A stretch of 64,000 bases of DNA, taken from Plantago ovata (taxonomy: Eukaryota > Streptophyta > Magnoliopsida > Lamiales > Plantaginaceae). A program made the translations under genes and the position numbers. The stretch covers positions 60,202,899 through 60,266,898 of the forward strand of contig CM051457.1 in NCBI GenBank assembly GCA_028274465.1. The letters run 5' to 3'. Each line of letters opens with the position of its first letter. Within the stretch, counting starts at the first letter, position 1. Positions 54,141 to 64,000 of this stretch are shown here, piece by piece. The notes beneath the pieces are model-generated. The model was not told the DNA's origin and searched no databases. It saw only the letters and a program-made list of their open reading frames with translations.

Positions 54141-57100
54141 AAGTGTACATTTGATTCAGTACAGCAGTTGGAAAGAAATCATTGACCAACAAATCTTCCA
54201 GCTTTAAGACCCAACAACCATGTAGGTTTCTGATCACATTTTGAGTTGTTTGTTCGTTGCTGGTCTTTGTGTATTCAATGCCAGAGCCAATGGCAATGCT
54301 GGCTAGCCTCTTTTCTTCCAGTCTTTGCCTTCTTCTTCTTGACTTAGCATTTTCTTGATCTTTTGCTGAATATCTTGAGTCAGAAGAGAATGTTTGGAAT
54401 GGCCAGAAGGAGTTAAGGTTGTAATTGGTCTAGCTCTTATTGCTTGAGATATTGTTTGGTCATCATCATTATCATCATCTTCATTCAGAGCTTGATGACT
54501 CTCAGTGTGACAGTATTCTTGAGTTTCAGCAGATGTCTTCTCCTTTTCGGATTTGCTGAATTTCGCTGAATTTCTCTCAGAATCTGTTTCAGCTCGTTTC
54601 TTTGAACTTTGCTCTCTTTCAGCAAGAGGTTCTCTGGGAGGTGGACTAGGCAGTATAAATGGCGCTTCAGCAGGGGTTTTCTTTGCTCTTGAAAATTTTC
54701 TTTGTTTATCTTCCCCCTTAGTCATGGATTGCATCATTGGTTGAATGTGCAGAGAGAAAAACTCATTGCAATTTTCAGCAAGTTTACTTAGGCTATTGTA
54801 CTTGAGAATTATTCCTTGCTGATCAGTAGTCAGCGTGGACAGTTCTTCTTTAATACTCACCAAATTCTCCTCATGTCTGCGCTCATTGTCGACTTTTTCT
54901 TCAATGAAAGGTCTGAGCCTTTTTCAATGCAGTTTTGCCAGTTTGAGTGCTTGACTGACATCTTCTTCATAGCTTTTATGATGTAGACTTATGTCTTTCT
55001 GAGCTATTGTAAGAGAAGTAGTGCGTTTCAGCACAGTAGCCAGTATCTTGCCAATATCAAGCGGACTCTCAGCAAGCAGTGCATCATCCTCTTCTTGGCA
55101 TGATTTGTGAACAGCCATAAGTGCCTTAATTCTTGGGGTAAAATCCTCAACATTATTTAACGGCACTAGAGAGGGAGTGATTGAATGAGCTTTGATCTCA
55201 GTAGCAAATTGATCATCATTTCTCAGTAAACGACTTCTTTCAGCATCTCCTTCATCATGTTCAAGAGATGGAGGAGGAATTGCAACCACTGTGGGTTCAA
55301 TTTTCTTTGTCAGTTCTTCTTCATTTGCTGAGAAGTTGAAGAGATCTTCTTTGTCATCAGATTCATCAAGGCCAGCAACCTTGGTCCCTAAATCTTTAGC
55401 TTCAATCACTTGTGGTTGAGTGGTTGCTGAGGGCAACTCTTTTGACTCAACAACTGGAGTTTCACCAGCAGTAAGTGGAAGGGAGGGGACTTCCGTGTTC
55501 TTTACTCCTGAAGATTGAGCAATGTCTAGATTCATGTGTATGCCTAGCATGAATCTGTAGACTGTTTTGGAGTGCTCTTTGATAATCTTCATCCATATCT
55601 TCATCATCAAGGTTTGGATCAGTGACCTTGGCATCGAGTAAAGCTAACTCGGCATCAAAAAGCTTGTTTTTGCCTAAGTGCATTTCAGCACGCTTTCTGG
55701 CGTACTCTTCTTCAGTTTCAGCAACTTGTTCAGTTGCTTGAGTACTTGTCTCAGCAGGAGCGGATTCTTGATGCTGACTGGGAGTTTGGTCAGCTTGCTG
55801 ATTTTTAGTAACTTGATGTTCAGTCTCAGCAACTGTCAGCTTAACTCCACCAGCCTCAGGACTAGGACCTTGATTGTCATCATCATCATCCTTTTTGTCC
55901 TTGGAATCTTTTCCTTCATCATCACTAGTATCTTTTGGGGTATTTTCATCCTCTTCTTCTTCATCATCGCCCGTTAGTATAACTAACTCGAGATGTTTGT
56001 ACAGAGCAACGCTAGTTACTTTCTCTTCCTCATTGATTTTGTGGGGATCAGCCACCACGGGTATAACAGAACCCTTGAGCATCACAGCTTGTTCAGCTGG
56101 AGAGGCACTCTTGAATTTTGCTTTCATATTTTCTCTGATTAGAGCAATCAGACTGGAGCTCATTAGCCGAGAATATGTCAGCTCTTCTGGAAGTACGGAA
56201 TGTACAAAGGACTCGAGTCTCAGTAAAGAGATTCTCTTTTTCTCGTTGGACAGATGAAGGTAAAGATCAGAGAAATCCATCCTTCTGTACCATTGCCAGT
56301 TGCTGACAGATTCAGCAACTCTGGTCAAGGTATTCCTTTTGAAGTTCGAGTAAAGTTCTTCTGAACTTACTTCCAAATCTTCAGTGGTGTGAACCACTTC
56401 AGTGGTCTCCTTTTGAGCCTGAAAAAGAATAAAATTAAATTCGGGAAGGTTTTGGAAAATAGTTTTAGAGTCTAAAACTGGAACATGATTTACCTGCTGA
56501 AGTTCAGCAAGCTCATGTTGCACACTTTGTTGTGCTGGCACTATTTCCATTGCTTCAGGAGCTTGAGCAGCATCCTTGAATTGTTCATCCTGAAATAATT
56601 TTAAGTTAGATACAAGTACTAAGTTGTCAAACTTAGTAGATTTACCAAAAACTTCATCTACCTGCTGAACAGGAGTTGTGGATTCTGGTGCAGAAGTTTC
56701 AACAATATTCTGACTTGTATCTTGAGAAGTCTGTAAGGAAACAATGATATCAGCAAAAGATATAGTTTCAGATATTGAAGTTTTGCTTATGTCTGCGTTA
56801 ACTACCTGCTGAAGAAGGGCAGGTGGTGACTCAGTACTTTCAGTAATGACAACATCTTCATTATCTGGGACTTGTTCTTCAACAGACTTCTTTTCTTGCT
56901 CTATTTGAGAAGGCTGTGCAGATTCATCAATCTCCCTTGTCTCTGAATTGACAAGTTGAGCAGAGACATCTTGACCTTTAAGTTCACTGCTTGTTATGAA
57001 CAGGTCTACTGACTTGCTGGAGGTGTCATCAATCTCCAATTCCATTCGCTGGCTTAATTCTGTCAGCACCAGTTGGACTTTGTCAATAGATGTTATTGGT

Positions 57101-58864
57101 GAACTCGGTCTAATATTCTCAGCATCACGAGATGCGTCGTCGAATAGTGTCTCTTGTGGTGTTTCAGCAACCTCTGGGACTTGAACCATTGCAGTCTCAA
57201 CAACTGGTTCTTCAGCAATTGCAGCTTCAGCAACTTGATGAGTTGCTTGTTCAGCAACCATCTTTTCAGCAGCATTGTCAGCAAGTGCCGCACTTCTCAA
57301 ATCAGCAGCAATATCACTTGCTGGTTCCAGACTATGGTCATCGGGATTATCTACAATGTAGATATCAGAGACTGGGGCAGGAATTTCATTTCCACTGCCT
57401 TGTGGTCTTATTTCAGCAGATGTATCAATGTTGGGTTGATTGTTGAAGGCTTCTGCAAACACTTCAACAACTTCTACTGGAGTGGCTTGCATTTCAGCAA
57501 CCACTGGAGCATCATCTGAAAGATCATGGACAATTAGAACGGACTTATGTGCCGTTTTTTCTTTCTTGGGTAAGTCTTTGTCTGTTTCTTCTTGGGAATG
57601 GGGTCGGCTGATGACGCTGCAGTTTGAGTGTCATCATCAACTTTCCTCTTTTTCTTCTTAGATTTGTCACTGGGTGCATTAGTTTCAGCAACCGTAGTGG
57701 CTCCAGCAGCAACATCTCCAGCTGTTGCATTCTCAGCAACGGCTGTTGTACACTTACCTTGTTGATCACCATCTGCAGCAGTTGCATTCATGGACAGATT
57801 TTCAGTCTCAGCAACATTTGCAGCTGTTGTATACCTGTCTTGCTGACCAACACTGACAACATTTGCAGCTGTTGTCTTCTTTGACTTCTTGTCAGCAAGC
57901 TTAGGTCCATTCTGCTTGTAGAAGGCTCTTCCCACATTGCATACTGATTTCTTAATCGACAATGGTTTTCTCAGCTGAATCCTGAAGTGTTCAAGGATAT
58001 AGCATATTTTCAGTCCATACATTACTGGGAAAGTAGGTGAGACTGTGTTGTCTTCAACCTTTACCTTGAACTTAGTAACACAATCAACAAGTCTGTTGAA
58101 AAGTACTTAGCTCAGTTGAGCTCTGTTCTGTTCTCATGGATATGCATCAGCAATGGCCACCTTCTCAAGCCAACTTGGTCTATTCCTCCAACTTGGGAGT
58201 CTAAGACTTTGATTAGTAGCAGAGCTACTAGACCAAGCGAATGGCAGAGATGTTTCATTTTTACGTGCTTTGAGGTCCAAGTCACGGGAGCAATCTCTCC
58301 TTTCTTCATCTTTTCATTTCTGACATCACTGTAGAAGGCTTCTACTTCTTCATCAGTGGCAGTGATGTCATCTTCAGTTCTAGTAGTTGGAATCTGAAAG
58401 ATGTTGGCTAAATCAATCCATTTCAGGATGATATGCACACCTTGAACTGTGGTAGAAATCACTTTTTCAGTGACTCCTTGTGCATCAGTGAGAGTTTGGA
58501 TTTCTGCATTATTGTAGAATTCCATAGTATCTAACATACTCACTTTCTCAGGGCGAGCAGTTATTATGAAAAGAAGGCCTTGTTGAATTATCAGATTCAA
58601 CGCCTCTTCATTTTCCTCATCTAGTTCTTGTTCATAGAAGTATCTAATATACTTCTCCTTGGCGAATCCGCCCCATTGCATCATCTGTTCACACTTTGCA
58701 GTGTCAAGATATGCAGGCGGCATGGGTCTTTCGGTGATTCTGTCGTTTTTCAACACAATTTTCACTGTGTTGGTTGCCGGAATTTCAACCGGTGTAGTGC
58801 TTTTCCCAGCACTATCAGCTTTGGACGATTTTGAGGTCTTGGAGGACTGTCTCTTTGGAGCCAT
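54141..58864 (-). pseudogene. Copia C2 env-like (post-pol) gene, long, broken, interrupted by E1
   Basis: The frame starts at ATG 58862-58864 (MAPKRQSSKTSKSSK) and is traceable for about 4.7 kb on the minus strand, with breaks: a change near 58112-58025, a shift in an A-rich stretch near 57555, a shift near 55530 and a TGA near 54921-54923. The first 250 residues match C1 (20409-21130). The rest is low-complexity, rich in Glu/Ala/Val/Gln/Ser with repeated VAE and AET motifs, Lys-rich patches near 57600 and acidic runs near 55900. A coiled-coil-like part and an Asp/Glu tail lie at 54863-54303. I see no clear signal peptide or membrane segment, so 'env' refers to position only. Sireviruses carry an ORF here; its role in plants is not established. 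It ends at the E1 insertion and continues at 26185-25932. Confidence 0.72.
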
Positions 58865-59833
58865 TTCTTATATAGTGGGAGAAATGTACGAAAAAGATAA
58901 CTTGCTTTTTGACCGGAGGTACAGTGAATTCAGGGCACAGGCTATAAAATTTGCAGAGAAAGGAAATGTGAGTTAAAGAATTTTGTCTTTCTCTAACTCT
59001 TTGTTTATATAGTATCCCTGTTGTGCGAGAAGCTCAACGGTTTTGAGTTCTCAGCAAGGGTAAAACAGAGATTCATCTGCGTTAGTGGAGCCTTTGCATT
59101 AAATGCGTAGTGGTCCACTAACAAAAACCGTCAGAGCACACTTTCTTTCTGTGATATCAACACTTAGATCAAAAACTGCTTTAAATCAATGGCCACGATT
59201 GTGTTTCATGTCATGATTCACAACGAGTGTATCGGTGCCACGATTAACGTCACAAATAAATTTTACCTTGATTCACGAGATTTGATCCTTTTTACCCCAG
59301 CGCTAATTGCTTGCTGAAGTAAATGAGAATCTTTTCAGGGATTTTGGAAAAATTGACTTTGGCACTTACCTTTTTAGGTAACAGGCCTTATATTTGCTGA
59401 AAATTTTCCTCTTAATCAAATATCTCATATTTCTTCAAGTTAAAAGACATTTCTGAGTTCCCGTTTCAGCAAATTCTTTTTATGTTGATATATCCTTTGG
59501 TAAAATCCGAGAAGTGTTCTTGCTCTTTGCTGAGTTTCCGTCTCAGGTTTTTCCTTTGATACTTGAATACCTGTTTCAGTATCTTTGATTGTCTGAATGC
59601 CCGTTTCAGCAATCCTTAGAGTTTTTCTCTTATTGAGTGCCCGTCTCAACAAGTGATCAAGTTTCCTAACAAATACCCGTTTTGAAGGAATTACTTGTTG
59701 AATGCCTGTTTCAACAATCATGTTGTGAACTATCATTTCTTTTAGAAAAAATCAGTGGAAGGAACTTTATACATGTAAGCATACTTTGACTTGTTGAATG
59801 CCTGTTTCAGCAATCTGCCAATTGTATCCCTTA
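58865..59833 (-). other. C2 pol-env spacer with hairpin array
   Basis: About 970 bases with no credible ORF. The half next to pol (59450-59816) carries the same hairpin array as C1. The half next to the env-like ATG is leader-like and similar to 21131-21600. Confidence 0.8.
59450..59816 (-). repeat. Hairpin array between copia pol and env-like gene (C2)
   Basis: Units near 59452-59476, 59527-59547, 59558-59583 (GATACT...AGTATC), 59587-59613 (GATTG...CAATC), 59629-59653, 59694-59718 and 59789-59814, with seven-base loops such as TGCCTGT and TGCCCGT. Stem changes relative to C1 are in several cases paired, for example CTGAG/CTCAG in C1 and TTGAG/CTCAA in C2. Confidence 0.85.
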
Positions 59834-61315
59834 CTATTGAGGTAATTCAATCAATCCAAGGTTATACCTTAGCATCGCAAACCTATTATCTGGTAGGGGC
59901 TTGGTAAAGATATCAGCAAGTTGATCATCAGTACCTACTTTCACAACCTCAATGTCTCCTTTTTCCACATGATCTCTAATGAAATGATGTCTAATATCAA
60001 TGTGCTTTGTCCTTGAGTGGAACTTAGGATTTTGCGTGATAGCAATAGCATTTGTATTATCACAAAAGATTGGTGTTTTCTTTGCAGAAATACCATAATC
60101 TCTTAATTGTTGCTGAATCCATAGGATTTGAGCTGTGCAACAACAAGCCGCAATGTACTCAGAGTCAGTAGATGAATTGGCAACACTGGTTTGCTTCTTG
60201 CTGAACCATGATATTAATCTAGTACCTAGAAACTCACAAGTTCCAGAAGTACTTTTTCTATCAAGAGTTGATCCTCCATGATCAGCATCAGAATAACCAA
60301 CCAATTCCATTCCATAATCTTTAGGATACCATAATCCAACATTGACTGTACCTTTGACATATTTCAGTATCTTAAGTGCCTTTTTGTAGTGTGATTCTCT
60401 TGGATCAGATTGGAATCTTGCACACACACAAACAACATACTGAATGTCAGGTCTACTTGCTGTTAAATACAACAAGGAACCAATGAGCTTCCTATACTTG
60501 TGTTCTTCAACACACTTATCTTCTTTAGTATAGCCCAATTTGGTACCAACACTCATAGGGATCTTTTGAGGTTTTTCTTCCTCTTTGATCCTAAACTTTA
60601 TGAGCATTTCCTTTGCATACTTTGCTTGATTTATGAATATTCCATCTTTGAGTTGCTTGACTTGCAATTCTAGGAAATAATTCAATTTACGCATCATACT
60701 CATTTCAAACTTGTTTGTCATGAGTTTGGCAAAATCATCACAAAGTTGCTTGTCCTTAGATCCAAATATTATGTCATCCACATAAATCTGAACTAAGAGT
60801 AGTTTACCATCATGGTTCATGGTAAACAAAGTTTTGTCAACTTCACCTTTCTTGAAACCATTATCCAGCAAGAACTCAGATAAAGTATCATACCAAGCTC
60901 TTGGTGCTTGCTTTAGACCATATACAGCTTTCTGAAGCTTGTATACCATCTTGGTTTCTGAGGGAAGTTCAAAGCCAGGGGGTTGATCAAAGTAGACTTC
61001 TTCAGCAAGTTCACCATTTAAGAATGCACTTTTAACATGCATTTGATAAACAATGAAGTCACTGTGAGCAACAAAGGCGAAGAAAAGTCTAATTGCATCC
61101 AATCTTGCAATTGGTGCATAAGACTCATCATAGTCCAATCCTTCAGTCTGATAGTAACCTTGAGCAACTAAACGTGCTTTGTTCCGTGTTACTTCACCAG
61201 ACTCACTCAGCTTGTTTCTGAACACCCACTTTGTACCAATTGCTTTCTTGCCGTCAACAAGGGGTACAAGTTTCCAGACTTTGTTCCTTTCAAATTGATC
61301 CAGTTCTTCTTGCAT
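59834..61315 (-). pseudogene. Copia C2 RT and RNase H
   Basis: 493 codons open from 61315 to the stop at 59834-59836. RT motifs: [39 protein letters not shown] (one residue differs from the VYQMDVKSAF seen in C1: His for the catalytic Asp), [12 protein letters not shown] and [11 protein letters not shown]. RNase [35 protein letters not shown]. The His replaces the first catalytic aspartate of RT, so the enzyme is probably dead. A one-base insertion near 61315 separates this from the integrase frame. Confidence 0.93.
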
Positions 61316-62745
61316 TTGCCTTGATCCATTCAGAATGCTTTAAAGCTTCTTCTATGGTCTTGGGTTCAATTTCTGAAACAAAGCAAGAGAACAAAGCTTC
61401 TACTTCTACGACATTTGCTTCTTCAGCAAGTTCATGAGTAGTAGATACTTTGGATCTAGTCACTTGGCGTTTGTCAATATCACCAATCATATCCGTAGAG
61501 GGATGATGTCTAATCCATTTATGAACAGGTTTTCTGCTCTTTGGATTTGGATAAGTTTGCTCATCAGCATGTGACTCTTCAGTATGTACTTGCTCAGTAT
61601 TCCTGGTATTTTGTTGTGTCTCTGCTGAGATAGGTTCATCAGCAACTGCTTGTTCAGCATTGCTAGTTTGTGGTAACTCGTCAGCAGGCACAAGAAGTTG
61701 CATTGTTTCAGCAACATCCGGAGCAACTGCGTCTTTTGCTGGAAATTCTTTGTCATGAACTATATTTATCTTGTCATGACTCGGGGGAGGAGAGTCATTG
61801 TCAGAATTATCATTTAGTTCAAATGACTTGACTTGCCTAACATCAGATTCAGTTCTTTGCTCGTGTATGAGTAACTTCTTCATACAATCTGATATTTCTT
61901 CTTCAGCAGGCACTCCTTGTGACTTTTCATAGAATACAACATGTACTGATTCTTCAATCTTTTGTGCCTTTTTGTTGTAAACTCTATAAGCTTTACTATG
62001 CAAGGAGTAACCAAGAAATATCGCTTCGTCTGCCTTAGGTTGAAATGTTATTAGGTATTCTCTACCATTGTTAAGAACAAAACACTTACAAGCAAATACT
62101 CTTAGATGGGTGATGTTAGGAGGTCTTCCAACAAATAACTCATAGGGAGTTTTGTTGTATTCCTTAGTAATCAGACATCTGTTTTGAGTATAACAGGCGG
62201 TATTAATAGCTTCAACCCAGTAAGCTTCACTTATCTCAGTGTCAGCAAGCATTGTTCTTGCAGCTTCCTTTAGGGTGCGATTCTTCCTTTCAGCAAAACC
62301 ATTTTGTTGTAGTGTCCTTACTGAGGATAATTGATGTTGTATGCCTTTTGAAGTGCAATACTCAGTTATGTACTGGTTCACAAACTCAGTACCATTGTCT
62401 GTCCTTATGACTTTTACCTTGTCATTTTTCATGACTTCAAGCTTATTCAGCAAGTTAGGTATTTCAGTCCTTGTTTCAGACTTGTGCTTGATAAATACTA
62501 CCCAAGTGAATCTTGAATAGTCATCTACCACCACCAGACCACACTTCTTACCAGCATAGCTTGTTGAAGAAGATTCAAACAAGTCCATGTAAAAGAGTTG
62601 TAAAGGTTTTGTAGTTGACGGTACTGCCTTGTTCTTAAAAGAAGATTTGGGTTGCTTTCCTTGCTGACATGCATTACAAACACCATCCTTCTTGAAAGTA
62701 ACCTTAGGTAATCCAACTACAAGTGCCTTTTTAGACAGCTTATTC
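61290..62745 (-). pseudogene. Copia C2 integrase
   Basis: The frame is open from at least 62745; the HHCC Cys pair CNACQQGK lies near 62670. The DDE core has YMDLF, RTDNGTEF and FAERKNRTLKEA. An acidic Ser/Thr/Gln-rich linker follows, with repeated AE/VAE motifs, and the GDIDKRQVTRSK segment. It ends in a shift near 61300. Compared with C1 it retains the N-terminal zinc region that the chimeric ORF lacks. Confidence 0.92.
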
Positions 62746-62758
62746 AGCGTCTTGAATT

Positions 62759-63195
62759 TTAGGTGACTTGTTCGTTTATGCCATAACCATGCTTTTCAGC
62801 AAGGTAATCATGATCTGAGACAAGGCATTTTTCAACGATTGCTGAAGACCAATCTACAGTGTACAAACCTCCTGATCTTCTAGCAACCATAATAACCTTC
62901 TTCCTATCAAAGTCTATAAGTTTACATTCATCACTTTTGATTTTGATGAAGTATCCTTTATCAGCGAATTGACTCATGCTGAAAAGGTTAAACTTAAGAT
63001 TTTTGACATAAAGAACTCCCGAAATGGTAATGCATCCTAACTTCACGTCACCATAACCTTTTGTAGAACCAAAGCCTCCACCAGCAAACCTTATTGTTGG
63101 ACCTTTAGACCACCGTTTATAAGGTTATTCTTGTTGCCCGTCATATGCTTTCCACAACCACTGTCAAAGTGCCAGATTGCATTGTTTGTCTCCGT
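62759..63195 (-). pseudogene. Copia C2 protease remnant and pre-integrase domain
   Basis: Near 63150 the frame has WHFDSGCGKHMTGNKNN, the DSG-type active-site motif of copia protease. After a shift near 63105, the frame 63046-62759 has the pre-integrase domain (GVLYVKNLKFNLFSMSQFAD). Another shift near 62790 leads to the zinc finger. Upstream in-frame stops and the junction near 63360 remove the gag. Confidence 0.85.
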
Positions 63196-63362
63196 GGCTG
63201 AAGTCTGCACAATCCAGAGCAAACAAGTTAATTATCCAATATTGGATGTCCATTAACATGTTCAATAATGCGTCCAGTGGAAATCCAAGTCTTAAGTTTT
63301 TCAACTTTGACTTGTTTTCTACTTGCTGAGGAACTAGGAGGTTTTTGTAAGAAAATACGGTC
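63196..63362 (-). other. Upstream remnant of C2, end of gag or linker
   Basis: In the sense direction a frame with SASRKQVKVEKLKTWISTGR and a stop near 63235 precedes TTTGCTCTGGATTGTGCAG, which resembles a 3' splice site. It is followed by the protease frame. It could be an intron or simply decay. The copia-like character ends near 63360. Confidence 0.45.
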
Positions 63363-64000
63363 AGAGTTACCCCTAGGGTACGCAGCGGAATTTCAAAAAA
63401 TTTCTTAACATGCAGGTTAATTGATCATGTATATACTGTATATATTAAACACGTCAATTAGAAGACTTACAATACTCCAAAAGCAAGCACAGGTACCAAG
63501 TCTTCGTAATAGTCCGGTGTATCTTCTCCTTCGTCGAAGTCGAAGATATCTGCAATACTTTGATTATCTGCAAGACAATAAAAGTTAGTTTCCAGCTCCT
63601 AGAACCTCAACCTTGGTATCCACGGATGAACAGCCTATCGGAAAGAATGCTAGGATATTCTTTGTGTGGCCAAGAAGATGGGGCGGCGGTTTTCCTCCGG
63701 TGAGGGGTGGCGCGCGCGTGGCTATGTATGGAGGTAGGGGAGAGCTTTTATTTTCTCTAAGAAACTGGTAGAAAGAATGATATAAAATCTGTCTGTTGAA
63801 TCAACCATGATAAAAGCTCTCTAATAGTCTACTATATATAGTAGTCAATAGAAGCCTAATGAATAATCAATTAGACTTGATAAAGGAATAAGAATCTAAT
63901 TCTTATCGCACTAGGAAACAAATTCAAGTCTAGATTCATTCCCAATCAAGTTAGAACTCAATCAGGAAAATCTAACTTATCCCTTGGACTTCTAATAGAG
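63363..64000 (-). other. Unclassified region, possible LTR or leader of a further element
   Basis: The base composition changes near 63360. On the minus strand there is a TATA-like palindrome (CTACTATATATAGTAG, 63830-63845), then a GC-rich stretch with GCGCGCG (63708-63718), then TTTATTGTCTTGCAG (near 63574-63588) followed by about 40 open acidic codons (DIFDFDEGEDT, DYYEDLVPV) to about 63470. No LTR ends or primer site are certain. It could be the 5' part of a copia LTR/leader or a piece of a gene. Confidence 0.35.

Larger units (their letters stand above)
25932..63360 (-). mobile_element. Ty1/copia element C2, split by the E1 nest
   Basis: C2 consists of 54141-63360 plus a short piece, 25932-26185, on the other side of E1. 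Minus-strand order: protease remnant and pre-integrase (63195-62759), integrase (62745-61290), RT-RNase H (61315-59834), hairpin-rich spacer (59833-58865), long env-like gene (58864-54141 then 26185-25932). The five bases AAGTG flank both outer edges of E1, and the env-like frame is consistent across the split once one copy is removed. Gag and 5' LTR are missing: at about 63360 the sequence changes character. The left edge is a junction with Athila fragment B. Confidence 0.85.

Noticed and set aside
54141-58864. A true envelope glycoprotein
   Set aside because: No signal peptide, membrane segment or glycoprotein-like cysteine pattern is visible; only the position after pol suggests 'env'.

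Overview
The window is plant nuclear DNA, most likely from a flowering plant and probably a eudicot, in a heterochromatic repeat-rich region. I found no host gene, rRNA, tRNA or CRISPR array that I could support. Essentially all of it is LTR retrotransposon sequence inserted into other LTR retrotransposons. The plant assignment rests on the lineages present: Ty3/gypsy Tat with two RNase H domains, Ty3/gypsy Athila with a tRNA-Asp-type primer-binding site, and a Ty1/copia element with a long extra ORF after pol (Sirevirus-like layout).

Left stack (1-25931). A Tat element on the minus strand (1-8801, its 3' LTR is off the window) carries an ORF on the opposite strand. It sits in the pol gene of an Athila element on the plus strand (8802-15291, left half off the window). 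That element sits in the 3' half of a minus-strand element, X (15292-20408), which has only gag and protease. X sits in the env-like gene of a copia element, C1 (20409-24834). C1 is fused in frame at 24834 to a fragment of a second Athila element (gag, primer site and part of an LTR; 24835-25931).

Right stack (25932-64000). A second copia copy, C2, runs from 25932 to about 63360 on the minus strand. It is split by E1 (26186-54140, target duplication AAGTG). E1 contains a solo LTR (30411-31723, GTGGA) and E2 (31974-52512, GTTAT). E2 contains E4 (up to 40181, left boundary lost by LTR recombination) and E3 (41911-51462, CACGC). E3 contains another solo LTR (48294-49557, CCTGC). E1-E4 and X are one family: LTRs of about 1.26-1.31 kb, a tRNA-Asp-type primer site, gag plus aspartic protease, and no reverse transcriptase, RNase H or integrase. 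They are therefore non-autonomous and would need enzymes from an Athila-type partner such as the one at 8802-15291. Nearly every coding region carries frameshifts or stops.

The signals least explained by ordinary annotation are non-coding. First, an array of hairpins lies between copia pol and the env-like ORF; the two copies show compensatory base-pair changes. Second, paired clusters of GC-rich palindromes occur at matching places (downstream of the last gag/pol stop, and about 320-350 bases into the LTR) in two Athila-type families that use different palindrome sequences. Third, an identical hairpin followed by TGGGGAGG is repeated in the 3' non-coding region of both families. Fourth, the long elements of the family carry a block of about 2 kb, with an unidentified ORF and intron-like signals, that E1 lacks.
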